A stretch of DNA of 64,000 nt from Phycisphaerae bacterium (GTDB taxonomy: Bacteria > Planctomycetota > Phycisphaerae > UBA1845), in the NCBI GenBank assembly GCA_029260165.1, contig JAJDDT010000052.1:1-64000 (forward strand), given 5' to 3'. Position 1 is the stretch's first letter. The number at the start of each line of letters is the position of its first letter. Of the stretch, positions 54,918 to 62,702 are shown piece by piece. The position numbers and the translations under genes are program-made. Below the pieces are notes generated by a model. The model ran no database searches and was not told the origin of the DNA. It was given only the letters and a program-made list of their open reading frames with translations.

Positions 54918-56906
54918 CTATTCGTCCGCGACAGGCTCGTTCCCTGAATCCACCACAATCCTGGCTGCGTCTCTCATAATCGCACTGACCGGATTCGCAG
55001 AATCAATCTGAGCGGATCGATCGAACGCGCGAACGGCTCCTTCCGGATCACCGCTGGAATAAAGGACGTAACCCAGCACCAGCCACGCGTCCGCATCGGA
55101 CGGCTCGGCCGCAACATGCAGCCGGAGCTGCTGGATGTGCGACTCAAGACTGTCCTGATCGCCATACATTCGTGCGGCATCGACAGGCCTGTCGATAACG
55201 TCGGGCACCAGGGAAATTCCACGGCGAATCGCGCCGGCAGAAGCGGTGTATTGCCCCTCGGCAAACAAGGCCAACGCATAGGACAACTCGCCAAACCCGT
55301 TCTGAGGTGCGTCCAGGACGGAGTAGGAGAATAATTTTCGCGCGGCTTTGTAGTCACCCTTGCGAAAGGCTTCGACGCCGTCGGCGAGGAAGCTGTTGTT
55401 TACCGGAATGCGGTCCTGCGGAGCAATTTCGATCGGGCGGGTCGGACCGACCGACTGGGGAGCAACATCAGGGTAACCACCCGTTCGGTTCTCGGCGGAA
55501 TCGACGTACACCGTGGTCGGTGATTCGACATAAACCGTATCAGGATAGGGATCGACCTCCCATAGCGGAGAATACCCCGCCGAAACGTAACGGTATGGAT
55601 AGCGGTGGAAATAGCTGTCGAAGACGCTTGCGTATCCATACGGATAGTACAACCCACCGTAATAGTGGCCATAATGCGACACGCCCGTGTGGTAATCGTG
55701 GCGTCCGAATCCCAGGCCGTGGCGATTATGGTGTCCGCGATGACCATGGTGATCGTCGTGGTGACCACCGTGATGGCCATCGAACCCGCGACGATGGTAA
55801 TACGCGGTCAGCGAACCGTCGCCGATGTGCAATCCTGTTCGCAGCGAACTGTCATGATCGTGATTGGCGTACGACAGTCCGATCGAATTCGCCTGGCTTC
55901 GCCCCCGGTAGCCGTCGTATCTGGGCGTGTCGAAACGCGTCCTCGATTGGCCTTGACGCGAACTACCCACGAACGCCTTTCTCTCGGGAACGCCCCGCGA
56001 AACCCGCGAGCGTGACGCGATTCCTGTTGACAGCCTCTGGCTCGGGCTGGTGTTGATCCCGTTCGAGAAACTGTTGCCCGTTCGGCTAAACGTGCGTGGC
56101 GAATTGCCGGACATCCGGTTGGTGGATCGTGTCGAGATTCCCGCGCTGCGGCGCGTTGATCGCGGAATGATTGACTCGTTTATGACAGACCTGCGTCGGG
56201 CTGGCGAGCCGCTCGACGGGCGCAAACCGGTCGACGACGATCGTGTAGTTGCCACGGAAGATCGCGTGGTTCCAATGGCTGAACGCGGTGACACCCCGGC
56301 ACGACTGCTGCGCGATGGCTGCAAGGTGTTCGGCGATCGACCGCTGCGGGAGAACGAACGGGTTACGCCACCGAGATTTGAACCGTTGGACGAGCGTGCC
56401 ACCGACCGCCTCGTTGTTGCACTCCGATTGGATGTTGTCGGACGTCTGGCTACCGAGGATCGACGGCTTGAAACGCCGACGCCGGCTGATCGCTGTGATG
56501 GACGCGAGGACATGATCGGCGAGCGTGACGAACGCCTTGACGTCGCCCCGCTGGAACGCGTTCGCGTGGTGCGCGAACGCGATGCGGACGATCCCGCCGA
56601 TGAACGCGACGTGCGCGATCGTGAGGCAGATGCACTCGACCTCGTAGGCCTCGACCTGGTAGCGCTCGATCTTCTCGTGACCGATCGCCCCGCCGATCGC
56701 CTCGCACTTGAACGCGAACCGCGCGAGCGAGCACCGGACGACCTTGACGACCGCGCGCCCGAGGACCGGGGACGACTCTTTGCCGATGGAGAACTCCGCG
56801 CCGAGCGCCGCGCTCGTTGCGAATACACCTCGGGCGTGCCGGTCAGCACGAAAATCGACGCCAACGAAATGATCCACCACCGACGTGCTCGTAGATTTGC
56901 GATCAT
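54918..56906 (-). CDS. Exported Arg/Ser-rich, His-rich TPR protein
   Basis: The 662-residue protein starts with a signal peptide (hydrophobic to about residue 20, then VYSQ). Residues 31 to about 310 are low complexity; in residues 31-130, 29 Arg and 38 Ser make up 67 percent. A His-rich stretch follows (about 371-415: HHGGHHDDHHGHRGHHNRH), then a Tyr-rich stretch (412-447) and a Pro-rich linker. The end has tetratricopeptide repeats (about 505-650: NNSFLADGVEAFRKGDYKAARKLFSYSVLDAPQNGFGELSYALALFAEGQYTASAGAI). The TPR part is well known in planctomycetes behind His/Tyr-rich segments. The Arg/Ser domain is unusual for an exported bacterial protein. No function is known. Confidence 0.85.
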   Translation of the reverse strand: MIANLRARRWWIISLASIFVLTGTPEVYSQRARRSARSSPSAKSRPRSSGARSSRSSGARSRGSRSSARRSAGRSVTRRSSATRSRPTRSSASASRSRTSRSSAGSSASRSRTTRTRSSGATSRRSSRSPIMSSRPSQRSAGVGVSSRRSSVARRPTTSNRSATTRRSVARSSNGSNLGGVTRSFSRSGRSPNTLQPSRSSRAGVSPRSAIGTTRSSVATTRSSSTGLRPSSGSPARRRSVINESIIPRSTRRSAGISTRSTNRMSGNSPRTFSRTGNSFSNGINTSPSQRLSTGIASRSRVSRGVPERKAFVGSSRQGQSRTRFDTPRYDGYRGRSQANSIGLSYANHDHDSSLRTGLHIGDGSLTAYYHRRGFDGHHGGHHDDHHGHRGHHNRHGLGFGRHDYHTGVSHYGHYYGGLYYPYGYASVFDSYFHRYPYRYVSAGYSPLWEVDPYPDTVYVESPTTVYVDSAENRTGGYPDVAPQSVGPTRPIEIAPQDRIPVNNSFLADGVEAFRKGDYKAARKLFSYSVLDAPQNGFGELSYALALFAEGQYTASAGAIRRGISLVPDVIDRPVDAARMYGDQDSLESHIQQLRLHVAAEPSDADAWLVLGYVLYSSGDPEGAVRAFDRSAQIDSANPVSAIMRDAARIVVDSGNEPVADE

Positions 56907-57071
56907 GTCCCGTGTCTCCTTATTTGAATCCGCCTCGCCGACGTTCCCTCGTTACTTCGGATCAATAGTTTCTCACTGTTAAATAATAGCACCCGGATGA
57001 TAAACGGGCAAGGGAATTATCGGCTTCCCAGGAAACGGCCGATATTCCGTAATCCCTTATTTGACAACCAG

Positions 57072-57791
57072 TTAAGGAATAAAACGGGCTGGGACGGGTG
57101 CCTGCAGCAACTCGGAAATCTGGTCCAGGCTGCTGATTTTGTAATCAGGATGGGCGTTTCCGATGTCGTGAATGCGGCGATCGCGGCAAATCCAGGCGGC
57201 TGCGATACCAAAATTCCGGGCACCTTCAATGTCGCTGTGCAACGAATCGCCGACGTGCAACACATCGCGCGGGCTTACACCCATGAGGTTGCACGCCTGC
57301 TCAAAAATGGACGCGTCAGGCTTGTAACACCGGGCTTGCTCACTGGACAGAACAGCATCGAATTCGAGGTTGTGCTTTTCGATGGCGGCCAGGAGATGAT
57401 CCGTGTCGGCATTGGACACACAGCAGACGGGCAAATCGAGCGCTATGATGGCAGACTCAGCTTCCTTGTGCAAACACGGATCGCACCAATAGGCATAGAG
57501 TCGATCGGCGTACGGATGGGGATCGATCTCGCCGACGACCGGCTTGAGGGTCTCGACAAGGCTTTGGCACTCACAATTGTGAAGCGTCTTGAACCGGTCG
57601 TGATTGCACGTCTCAATCATCCGAAAAAAACGATTTCCCCACGCAACGGTCAGTTCCCCGGCTGACATCTCCAAACCGAGATCGGCGACGATGTCCTGGC
57701 AGACAGATTCGACCGCTTCAACATCGCCCGCAGCCACCGTTCCGTAGAAATCCAGAAAAACCGCTTTGTATTCGTAATCTGAATCAGCCAC
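57072..57791 (-). CDS. HAD-superfamily hydrolase (YjjG/haloacid dehalogenase type)
   Basis: The 239-residue protein has the HAD motifs in order: nucleophile FLDFYGT near residue 13, VCCVSNAD (motif II), SSEQARCYKPDASIF (motif III lysine) and HVGDSLHSDIEGARNFGI (motif IV). A helical cap domain lies between motifs I and II. This layout fits small-molecule phosphatases; the substrate is unknown. Confidence 0.9.
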   Translation of the reverse strand: MADSDYEYKAVFLDFYGTVAAGDVEAVESVCQDIVADLGLEMSAGELTVAWGNRFFRMIETCNHDRFKTLHNCECQSLVETLKPVVGEIDPHPYADRLYAYWCDPCLHKEAESAIIALDLPVCCVSNADTDHLLAAIEKHNLEFDAVLSSEQARCYKPDASIFEQACNLMGVSPRDVLHVGDSLHSDIEGARNFGIAAAWICRDRRIHDIGNAHPDYKISSLDQISELLQAPVPARFIP

Positions 57792-57854
57792 GAACGAATC
57801 ATAGCGTAGCGTTCGACCACTTCCAAGATGGATTCTTAATTTTGGATTTCTACG

Positions 57855-58277
57855 TCAGGCGAGCTGTTCCTTGATCTTCGCGATCAACGCGTCCGCTTCG
57901 CCGGTTGCGTAGGTTCCCGCGCTCCAGCGAAAACCCAATCCGTCTTTGTCGAAGCGGGGGATGATGTGAAAATGCACATGGTTGACGACCTGACCCGCGA
58001 CGCTGCCGTTGTTCTGAAGGACATTGGTGCCCTCTGCGCCAACGGCTGTCGTCACAGCGCGAGCAAGCTCCGGCAGGTGCCTTGTCACCTCCGCCATCGC
58101 GTCGGGCGACAAATCGGAAATCTGCTTGTGATGAGACCTGGGAACGAGCAATGTGTGGCCTGGTGCGAGGGGTGCAACGTCCAGGAACGCCAACGCGCCC
58201 GGCGTGTCGAGTACGACATTGGCTGGTATTTCGCCTGCGACTATTTTGCAGAAAATACAGTCGGTGTTCGTCGTCAT
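57855..58277 (-). CDS. HIT-family nucleotide hydrolase
   Basis: The 140-residue protein has the histidine triad HVHFHIIPR, IFCKIVAGEIPANVV at the start and a Zn-type pair of cysteines (CIFC). Such proteins cleave AMP from nucleotide conjugates (HinT type). ATG 58277 is preferred to the GTG at 58292, which lies 7 nt from the rplQ stop. It is the last gene read in the ribosomal transcription direction. Confidence 0.92.
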   Translation of the reverse strand: MTTNTDCIFCKIVAGEIPANVVLDTPGALAFLDVAPLAPGHTLLVPRSHHKQISDLSPDAMAEVTRHLPELARAVTTAVGAEGTNVLQNNGSVAGQVVNHVHFHIIPRFDKDGLGFRWSAGTYATGEADALIAKIKEQLA

Positions 58278-58298
58278 TCCAGGGTCGACCACCCGCGA

Positions 58299-58997
58299 CT
58301 ATTCCTGCGAACCCGACTCTTTCGCATCGGCCTGGTCGGTCACATTCTCGGCTGGCGCTTCCGCAGCAGGAGACTTCGCCTTTTGAGAAGCCTTCCCGAA
58401 CGACTTTCCTGCCTTGACGGCGGCAGCGTAACGGGCATCGGCACGACGACGACGAGCGCTTGTGGCAGGCTTGGTCACACTGCCGGGGTGCTCCTCGTTA
58501 CCGACGAGTTCGAGCACCGCCAAAAAAGATTGATCACCCACGCGACGTTTGGCCAACTTGATCAGCCGGGTGTATCCACCATTGCGATCGGCAAAATCTC
58601 CGGCGACACGCTGAATCAACCGGTGCGTAATGGACTCAGCCGTAAACTCCAGCCGCCCCTTTGGCTGACCCGTGCGGTGCCGCCGACCGGTCCTGGCAGC
58701 AATCACCTGCGAGCGGGCAGCATCGGACATTTGCTCATAAGCATTGCGGTGCTCTGCGGGAATCAACGAACGCTCACCCATCAACCGATGAATCTGACGA
58801 CGCGCGATCAAATCTCCACCGCGCGCACGCTTGGCCAACGTGATCAAACGCTCAGCAAATGGTTTCACGTCCTTCGCCTTGGGAAGCGTGGTGGTAATCC
58901 TGCCATGCTCAAAAAGCGATTGGGCAAGGTTTCGACGCAACGCCTTGCGGTGCGACGTCGTCCTGTTCAGTTTACGTTGTGATACGCGATGGTTCAT
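58299..58997 (-). CDS. rplQ: Ribosomal protein L17 with C-terminal extension
   Basis: The 232-residue product begins with the conserved L17 core (NHRVSQRKLNRTTSHRKALRRNLAQSLFEHGRITTT...AKDVKPFAERLITLAKR). Typical L17 has about 120 residues; here an extra 100 residues follow. The extension starts with a part that still resembles the longer L17 proteins and ends in an Ala/Lys/Glu-rich tail (AAAVKAGKSFGKASQKAKSPAAEAPAENVTDQ). It sits directly after rpoA, the standard place in the alpha operon. Confidence 0.96.
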   Translation of the reverse strand: MNHRVSQRKLNRTTSHRKALRRNLAQSLFEHGRITTTLPKAKDVKPFAERLITLAKRARGGDLIARRQIHRLMGERSLIPAEHRNAYEQMSDAARSQVIAARTGRRHRTGQPKGRLEFTAESITHRLIQRVAGDFADRNGGYTRLIKLAKRRVGDQSFLAVLELVGNEEHPGSVTKPATSARRRRADARYAAAVKAGKSFGKASQKAKSPAAEAPAENVTDQADAKESGSQE

Positions 58998-59018
58998 GTG
59001 TCACCTGGAATGCGATTC

Positions 59019-60137
59019 TTATGATGGGTCCGCAGGAACGGACATTTCAGTTTCTGTGGTACCAGTTGACGATTCACCTGGTGATTCTGATGACGCGAAG
59101 GCGTCCGAGCTGTAATGCTCGACCGGGGCAGGAGACGCATCACCGGGTGCATCCCGCTCGACATTGATGCCCAACGACAAGCCCAGATCAGCCAGTTTCC
59201 GACGCACCTCGCGAAGCGATGTCTTGCCAAAACTACGAAGCCTGAGCAGGTCGGCTTCGGTCTTGCTCGCCAACTCGCCGACCGTTGCAATGCGTGCCGC
59301 CTCAAGACAATTGCTTGAACGCACGGACAATTCCAACTCCGAAATCGGTTTGCGAAAAACCTCCTGCATTTCATCGTTGACCTGCGGCGACTGCACCTGC
59401 GATGGTGCGGAAGACTGAACGTAGTCCGAACCGATGTCGTAGTACTGCACGAATGGATTCAGATGCTTGCGCAGAATCTTCGACGCTTCGACAACCGCGT
59501 CCTCCGGAGTGACCGTACCGTTGGTCCAGACTTCCAGGAGCAGGCGATCGTAGTTCGTCCGCTGCCCCACGCGGGTATCCTCCGTACGATACCGAACACG
59601 CGATACGGGAGAATAGATCGAATCGACCGCAATCACACCAACTTCCTGCTCAGCCGCACGATTGTCCGCCGCCGTGGCGTATCCACGACCACTCGACACA
59701 ACCATTTCCATCTGAAAATCAACGTCGTCGGTAAGCGTGGTCAGAACATGACCCGGGTCAAGAATATCGATAGCGGCGTCCGCTTCAATATCTCCCGCAA
59801 CCACCGGGCCTTTGGTATTCTTCTGTACCTTCATCGTTTTGGGCTCGTCGGACTCGGAGGACACAATCAGTCCCTTGACGTTCAGGATGATATTCGTCAC
59901 ATCCTCCAACACGCCCGGAATCGACATGAACTCGTGCTGAGCTCCGGCGATCTTCACCGAGCTGACGGCCGACCCTTCGAGGCTTGACAACAGCACACGA
60001 CGGAGAGAGTTCCCGACCGTAACGCCGAAACCGCGCTCAAAAGGCTCGATCCGAAACAACCCGTATGTGCTCGTGCTGACGGATTCATCCCGAACAACCT
60101 CACTCGGCAACTCCAAACCACGCCATCTAATCCGCAT
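59019..60137 (-). CDS. rpoA: RNA polymerase alpha subunit
   Basis: The 372-residue protein has the N-terminal dimerisation domain (YGLFRIEPFERGFGVTVGNSLRRVLLSSLEGSAVSSVKI) and the C-terminal DNA-binding domain with helix-hairpin-helix (LELSVRSSNCLEAARIATVGELASKTEADLLRLRSFGKTSLREVRRKLADLGLSLG). About 35 extra residues, rich in Ser, Glu and Thr, follow the alpha-CTD. It lies 59 nt downstream of rpsD and 21 nt before rplQ. Confidence 0.98.
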   Translation of the reverse strand: MRIRWRGLELPSEVVRDESVSTSTYGLFRIEPFERGFGVTVGNSLRRVLLSSLEGSAVSSVKIAGAQHEFMSIPGVLEDVTNIILNVKGLIVSSESDEPKTMKVQKNTKGPVVAGDIEADAAIDILDPGHVLTTLTDDVDFQMEMVVSSGRGYATAADNRAAEQEVGVIAVDSIYSPVSRVRYRTEDTRVGQRTNYDRLLLEVWTNGTVTPEDAVVEASKILRKHLNPFVQYYDIGSDYVQSSAPSQVQSPQVNDEMQEVFRKPISELELSVRSSNCLEAARIATVGELASKTEADLLRLRSFGKTSLREVRRKLADLGLSLGINVERDAPGDASPAPVEHYSSDAFASSESPGESSTGTTETEMSVPADPS

Positions 60138-60196
60138 TCAACACCTCTCCTGCAGCCCAAAAAGACTCACGCTCACACACAAGCCGCCGCAATAAT

Positions 60197-60826
60197 CTAG
60201 CGACTGCACATTTCGACGATGAGCAACTCTTCGACCGGAATCTGTACATGCTCCCGCGTCGGTAAGGACACAACCCGCCCCTCGAGCTTGTCGGGGTCCA
60301 ACTCCAACCAGGGCTGAACCGGAGCGCCGCTTTCACCAAGCAACGCTTTCACAAAATTCTTGCTCTTCTCATTATCCCGCACGGTGATGGAATCCCCCGC
60401 ACCGATCTGGAAACCGGGCCTGTCAACTTTTCTTCCATTGACCTTGAGATGCCCGTGAACGATCAGTTGGCGCGCCGCCCGATGGGACGGGGCGAAACCA
60501 AGCTTCCACACGGCATTGTCAAGCCGACGTTCGAGAAGCTGGAGCAACTCCTGACCCGTATTGCCGGAAAGTTTTGTCGCACGCTCAAAATAGTGCAGGA
60601 ATTGTTTTTCAAACAATCCGTAATATCGTTTAACCTTCTGCTTTTCGCGAAGACGAACGCCATAATTACTGACTTTGCCCCGACGCCACCGATGCATCCC
60701 GGGCGGATTGCTCCGCCACTGACGCTCCATGGGACATTTTGCCGACTCGCAGCGAATGCCCTTGAGCATCAGCTTGATGCCCTCGCGACGACAAAGCCTG
60801 CAGACTGGTCCGATGTATCGACCCAT
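60197..60826 (-). CDS. rpsD: Ribosomal protein S4
   Basis: The 209-residue primary 16S-binding protein of the small subunit. It keeps the four cysteines of the zinc-binding (C+) form of S4 in its first 35 residues (CRLCRREG and CESAKC) and has the S4 RNA-binding fold (ERRLDNAVWKLGFAPSHRAARQLIVHGHLKVNGRKVDRPGF). It follows rpsK by 30 nt. Confidence 0.98.
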   Translation of the reverse strand: MGRYIGPVCRLCRREGIKLMLKGIRCESAKCPMERQWRSNPPGMHRWRRGKVSNYGVRLREKQKVKRYYGLFEKQFLHYFERATKLSGNTGQELLQLLERRLDNAVWKLGFAPSHRAARQLIVHGHLKVNGRKVDRPGFQIGAGDSITVRDNEKSKNFVKALLGESGAPVQPWLELDPDKLEGRVVSLPTREHVQIPVEELLIVEMCSR

Positions 60827-60856
60827 GATACTTGCTACCTTCCGAAAACGCTGATT

Positions 60857-61240
60857 CTAAACTCGCCTCTTTTTCGCAGGCCGACAACCATTGTGCGGAA
60901 TCGGCGTCACATCCTCAATCGACTGGATTCTCATCCCCGCAGCCTGAAGAGCGGTGACGGCGGACTCGCGACCCGAACCCGGTCCCTTCACACGAACTTC
61001 CAGTTCCATCACACCATACTTTTTGGCGGCGTGGGCAGCCTGTTCTGCTGCTCGCTGCGCCGCGAATGGCGTACTCTTTCGCGTCCCCTTGAAACCAACA
61101 GTGCCCGCGGATGACCATGAAAGAACCTCACCGTTGATATCCGTGATGGTCACCATCGTGTTGTTAAACGTCGCCTTGATGTGGGCAATTCCACGAGCAA
61201 CATTCCGACGCGTTCGCTTCTTACCTGGACCCTTAGCCAC
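60857..61240 (-). CDS. rpsK: Ribosomal protein S11
   Basis: The 127-residue small-subunit protein is of usual length and has [49 protein letters not shown] and the C-terminal [15 protein letters not shown]. Its start overlaps the rpsM stop by 8 nt. Confidence 0.98.
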   Translation of the reverse strand: MAKGPGKKRTRRNVARGIAHIKATFNNTMVTITDINGEVLSWSSAGTVGFKGTRKSTPFAAQRAAEQAAHAAKKYGVMELEVRVKGPGSGRESAVTALQAAGMRIQSIEDVTPIPHNGCRPAKKRRV

Positions 61241-61622
61241 GATGCAACTCCTTGATACCCTTCTTGCCGGCTACTGTTTTCTTCGGACCCTTGCGCGTTC
61301 GAGCGTTGCACCGGGTTCGCTGACCCCGCGTCGGTAACCCGACACGATGACGCATACCCCGGTAGCAGCCAATATCACGAAGACGCGCGATACATGCTGT
61401 GACATGGCGCCTCGCCTGCCCCTCCACCGTGTAGTTACGATCGATGATTCCAGCGATACGCGAAACCTCATCCTCGCTCAGATCCTTTGACTTGAGGGTA
61501 AAATCGATCCCCGCTTCCTTCAGAATCTCGCGCGCATGGTGAGGTCCAACGCCATAAATGTAGCGAAGCGAATATTGAACTTGTTTGTTCGGCGGCACAT
61601 CGACGCCCGAAATACGAGGCAT
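61233..61622 (-). CDS. rpsM: Ribosomal protein S13
   Basis: The 129-residue protein contacts the large subunit and P-site tRNA. It shows [25 protein letters not shown] at the start and [34 protein letters not shown] at the basic end. It begins 12 nt after the rpmJ stop. Confidence 0.98.
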   Translation of the reverse strand: MPRISGVDVPPNKQVQYSLRYIYGVGPHHAREILKEAGIDFTLKSKDLSEDEVSRIAGIIDRNYTVEGQARRHVTACIARLRDIGCYRGMRHRVGLPTRGQRTRCNARTRKGPKKTVAGKKGIKELHRG

Positions 61623-61634
61623 GCAATCGCTCCT

Positions 61635-61751
61635 TTAGCCTTGGCGCTGCTTGTGACGAGGGTTCGACGTACACACAACACGCACGACCCCCTTGCGTTT
61701 TACAATTTTGCAATTCTCACAGATTCGTCTGACACTGGCACGGACTTTCAT
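61635..61751 (-). CDS. rpmJ: Ribosomal protein L36
   Basis: A 38-residue product read directly from the sequence, starting [20 protein letters not shown] and ending NPRHKQRQG. It has the zinc ligands of L36 (CENC, then Cys in VVCTSNPRH and the final His). It lies in its usual place before rpsM. The infA gene that often precedes it is absent. Confidence 0.96.
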   Translation of the reverse strand: MKVRASVRRICENCKIVKRKGVVRVVCTSNPRHKQRQG

Positions 61752-61850
61752 CCTTCAACTCCTGTTCAAGGCGGACATCCCACCTGTCTGATCAACGCAA
61801 CAAAACCTGTTCGGCCCCGTCAACAAGACTCACCGCAATCAACAAAAAAC

Positions 61851-62699
61851 CTACGGTCCGGTCAAAACAGCCACGCCACTCTCCGTGACCGCCAGCGTGT
61901 GCTCAAAATGGGCCGCCCAACTGCCGTCACGCGTGACAACCACCCAGCGGTCCGGATCACGATAACTCACCTCGAACGAACCGGCATTCACCATTGGTTC
62001 AACCGCAATCACCATGTTCGGGCGCAAACAAAAATCCGACTTCGCCTGCTTGCGATCGTGATAATTCGGAACCTTCGGCTCCTCATGCATCTGCCGGCCA
62101 ATACCATGACCCACAAAATCGCGAACCACGGAAAACCCGTTCCGCTCCACGAACTCCTGCATCTGAGTCGCAACCTCGCTCCACATCCGCCCGGGAGCAA
62201 TCTCATTTATTGCGAGTTTCAGCACGTTTTCCGTGACGTCAAGGAGTTTTTTTGCATTTTCGTCGATTTTGCCGACCGGAAGCGTTCTGGCAGCGTCTCC
62301 GCAGTACCCTTCAAGTCTCACACCACAATCGACACTCACAACGTCACCGTCCTGCAGCACCCGATCACCCGGAATACCGTGAACAATCTCTTCATTCACA
62401 CTGATGCACAACGCAGCCGGAAACGCAATCCTCGCCTGAGGATTGACCACGCCCTTGAACAGCGCCGTCGCACCCGCATCCGCGATCCGTTTCTCCGCCA
62501 ATTCGTTCAACTCGCCGGTCGTCACACCAGGCTTGACGGTTTCGCGGACCTCTTCGTGGACATCATACACGAGCCGGCCGGCCTTCTTCATCAGCCCGAT
62601 TTCGCGCGCACTCTTGAGAATAATGCCACGCTGCCCCATGGCTGACCGCTTCTCCTTCTCGTCCTTGTTCAATGACTTCTTCACTGCCTGTTCGCCCAT
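61851..62699 (-). CDS. map: Methionine aminopeptidase, type I
   Basis: The 282-residue enzyme removes the initiator methionine. Metal ligands are visible in SVDCGVRLEGYCGDAARTLPVG (two Asp), GHGIGRQMHEEP (His) and VIAVEPMV (Glu). The ATG at 62699 lies 3 nt after the secY stop; an internal Met (62639) begins closer to the core of other MetAPs and is an alternative start. No adk gene lies between secY and map. Confidence 0.95.
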   Translation of the reverse strand: MGEQAVKKSLNKDEKEKRSAMGQRGIILKSAREIGLMKKAGRLVYDVHEEVRETVKPGVTTGELNELAEKRIADAGATALFKGVVNPQARIAFPAALCISVNEEIVHGIPGDRVLQDGDVVSVDCGVRLEGYCGDAARTLPVGKIDENAKKLLDVTENVLKLAINEIAPGRMWSEVATQMQEFVERNGFSVVRDFVGHGIGRQMHEEPKVPNYHDRKQAKSDFCLRPNMVIAVEPMVNAGSFEVSYRDPDRWVVVTRDGSWAAHFEHTLAVTESGVAVLTGP

Positions 62700-62702
62700 T
62701 CT

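Noticed and set aside
56050-56982. A 310-codon open frame on the plus strand, rich in Asp, Arg and Glu
   Set aside because: It is the antisense of the Arg/Ser-rich gene; its composition follows from the repeats in the opposite strand and it has no signal or domain.
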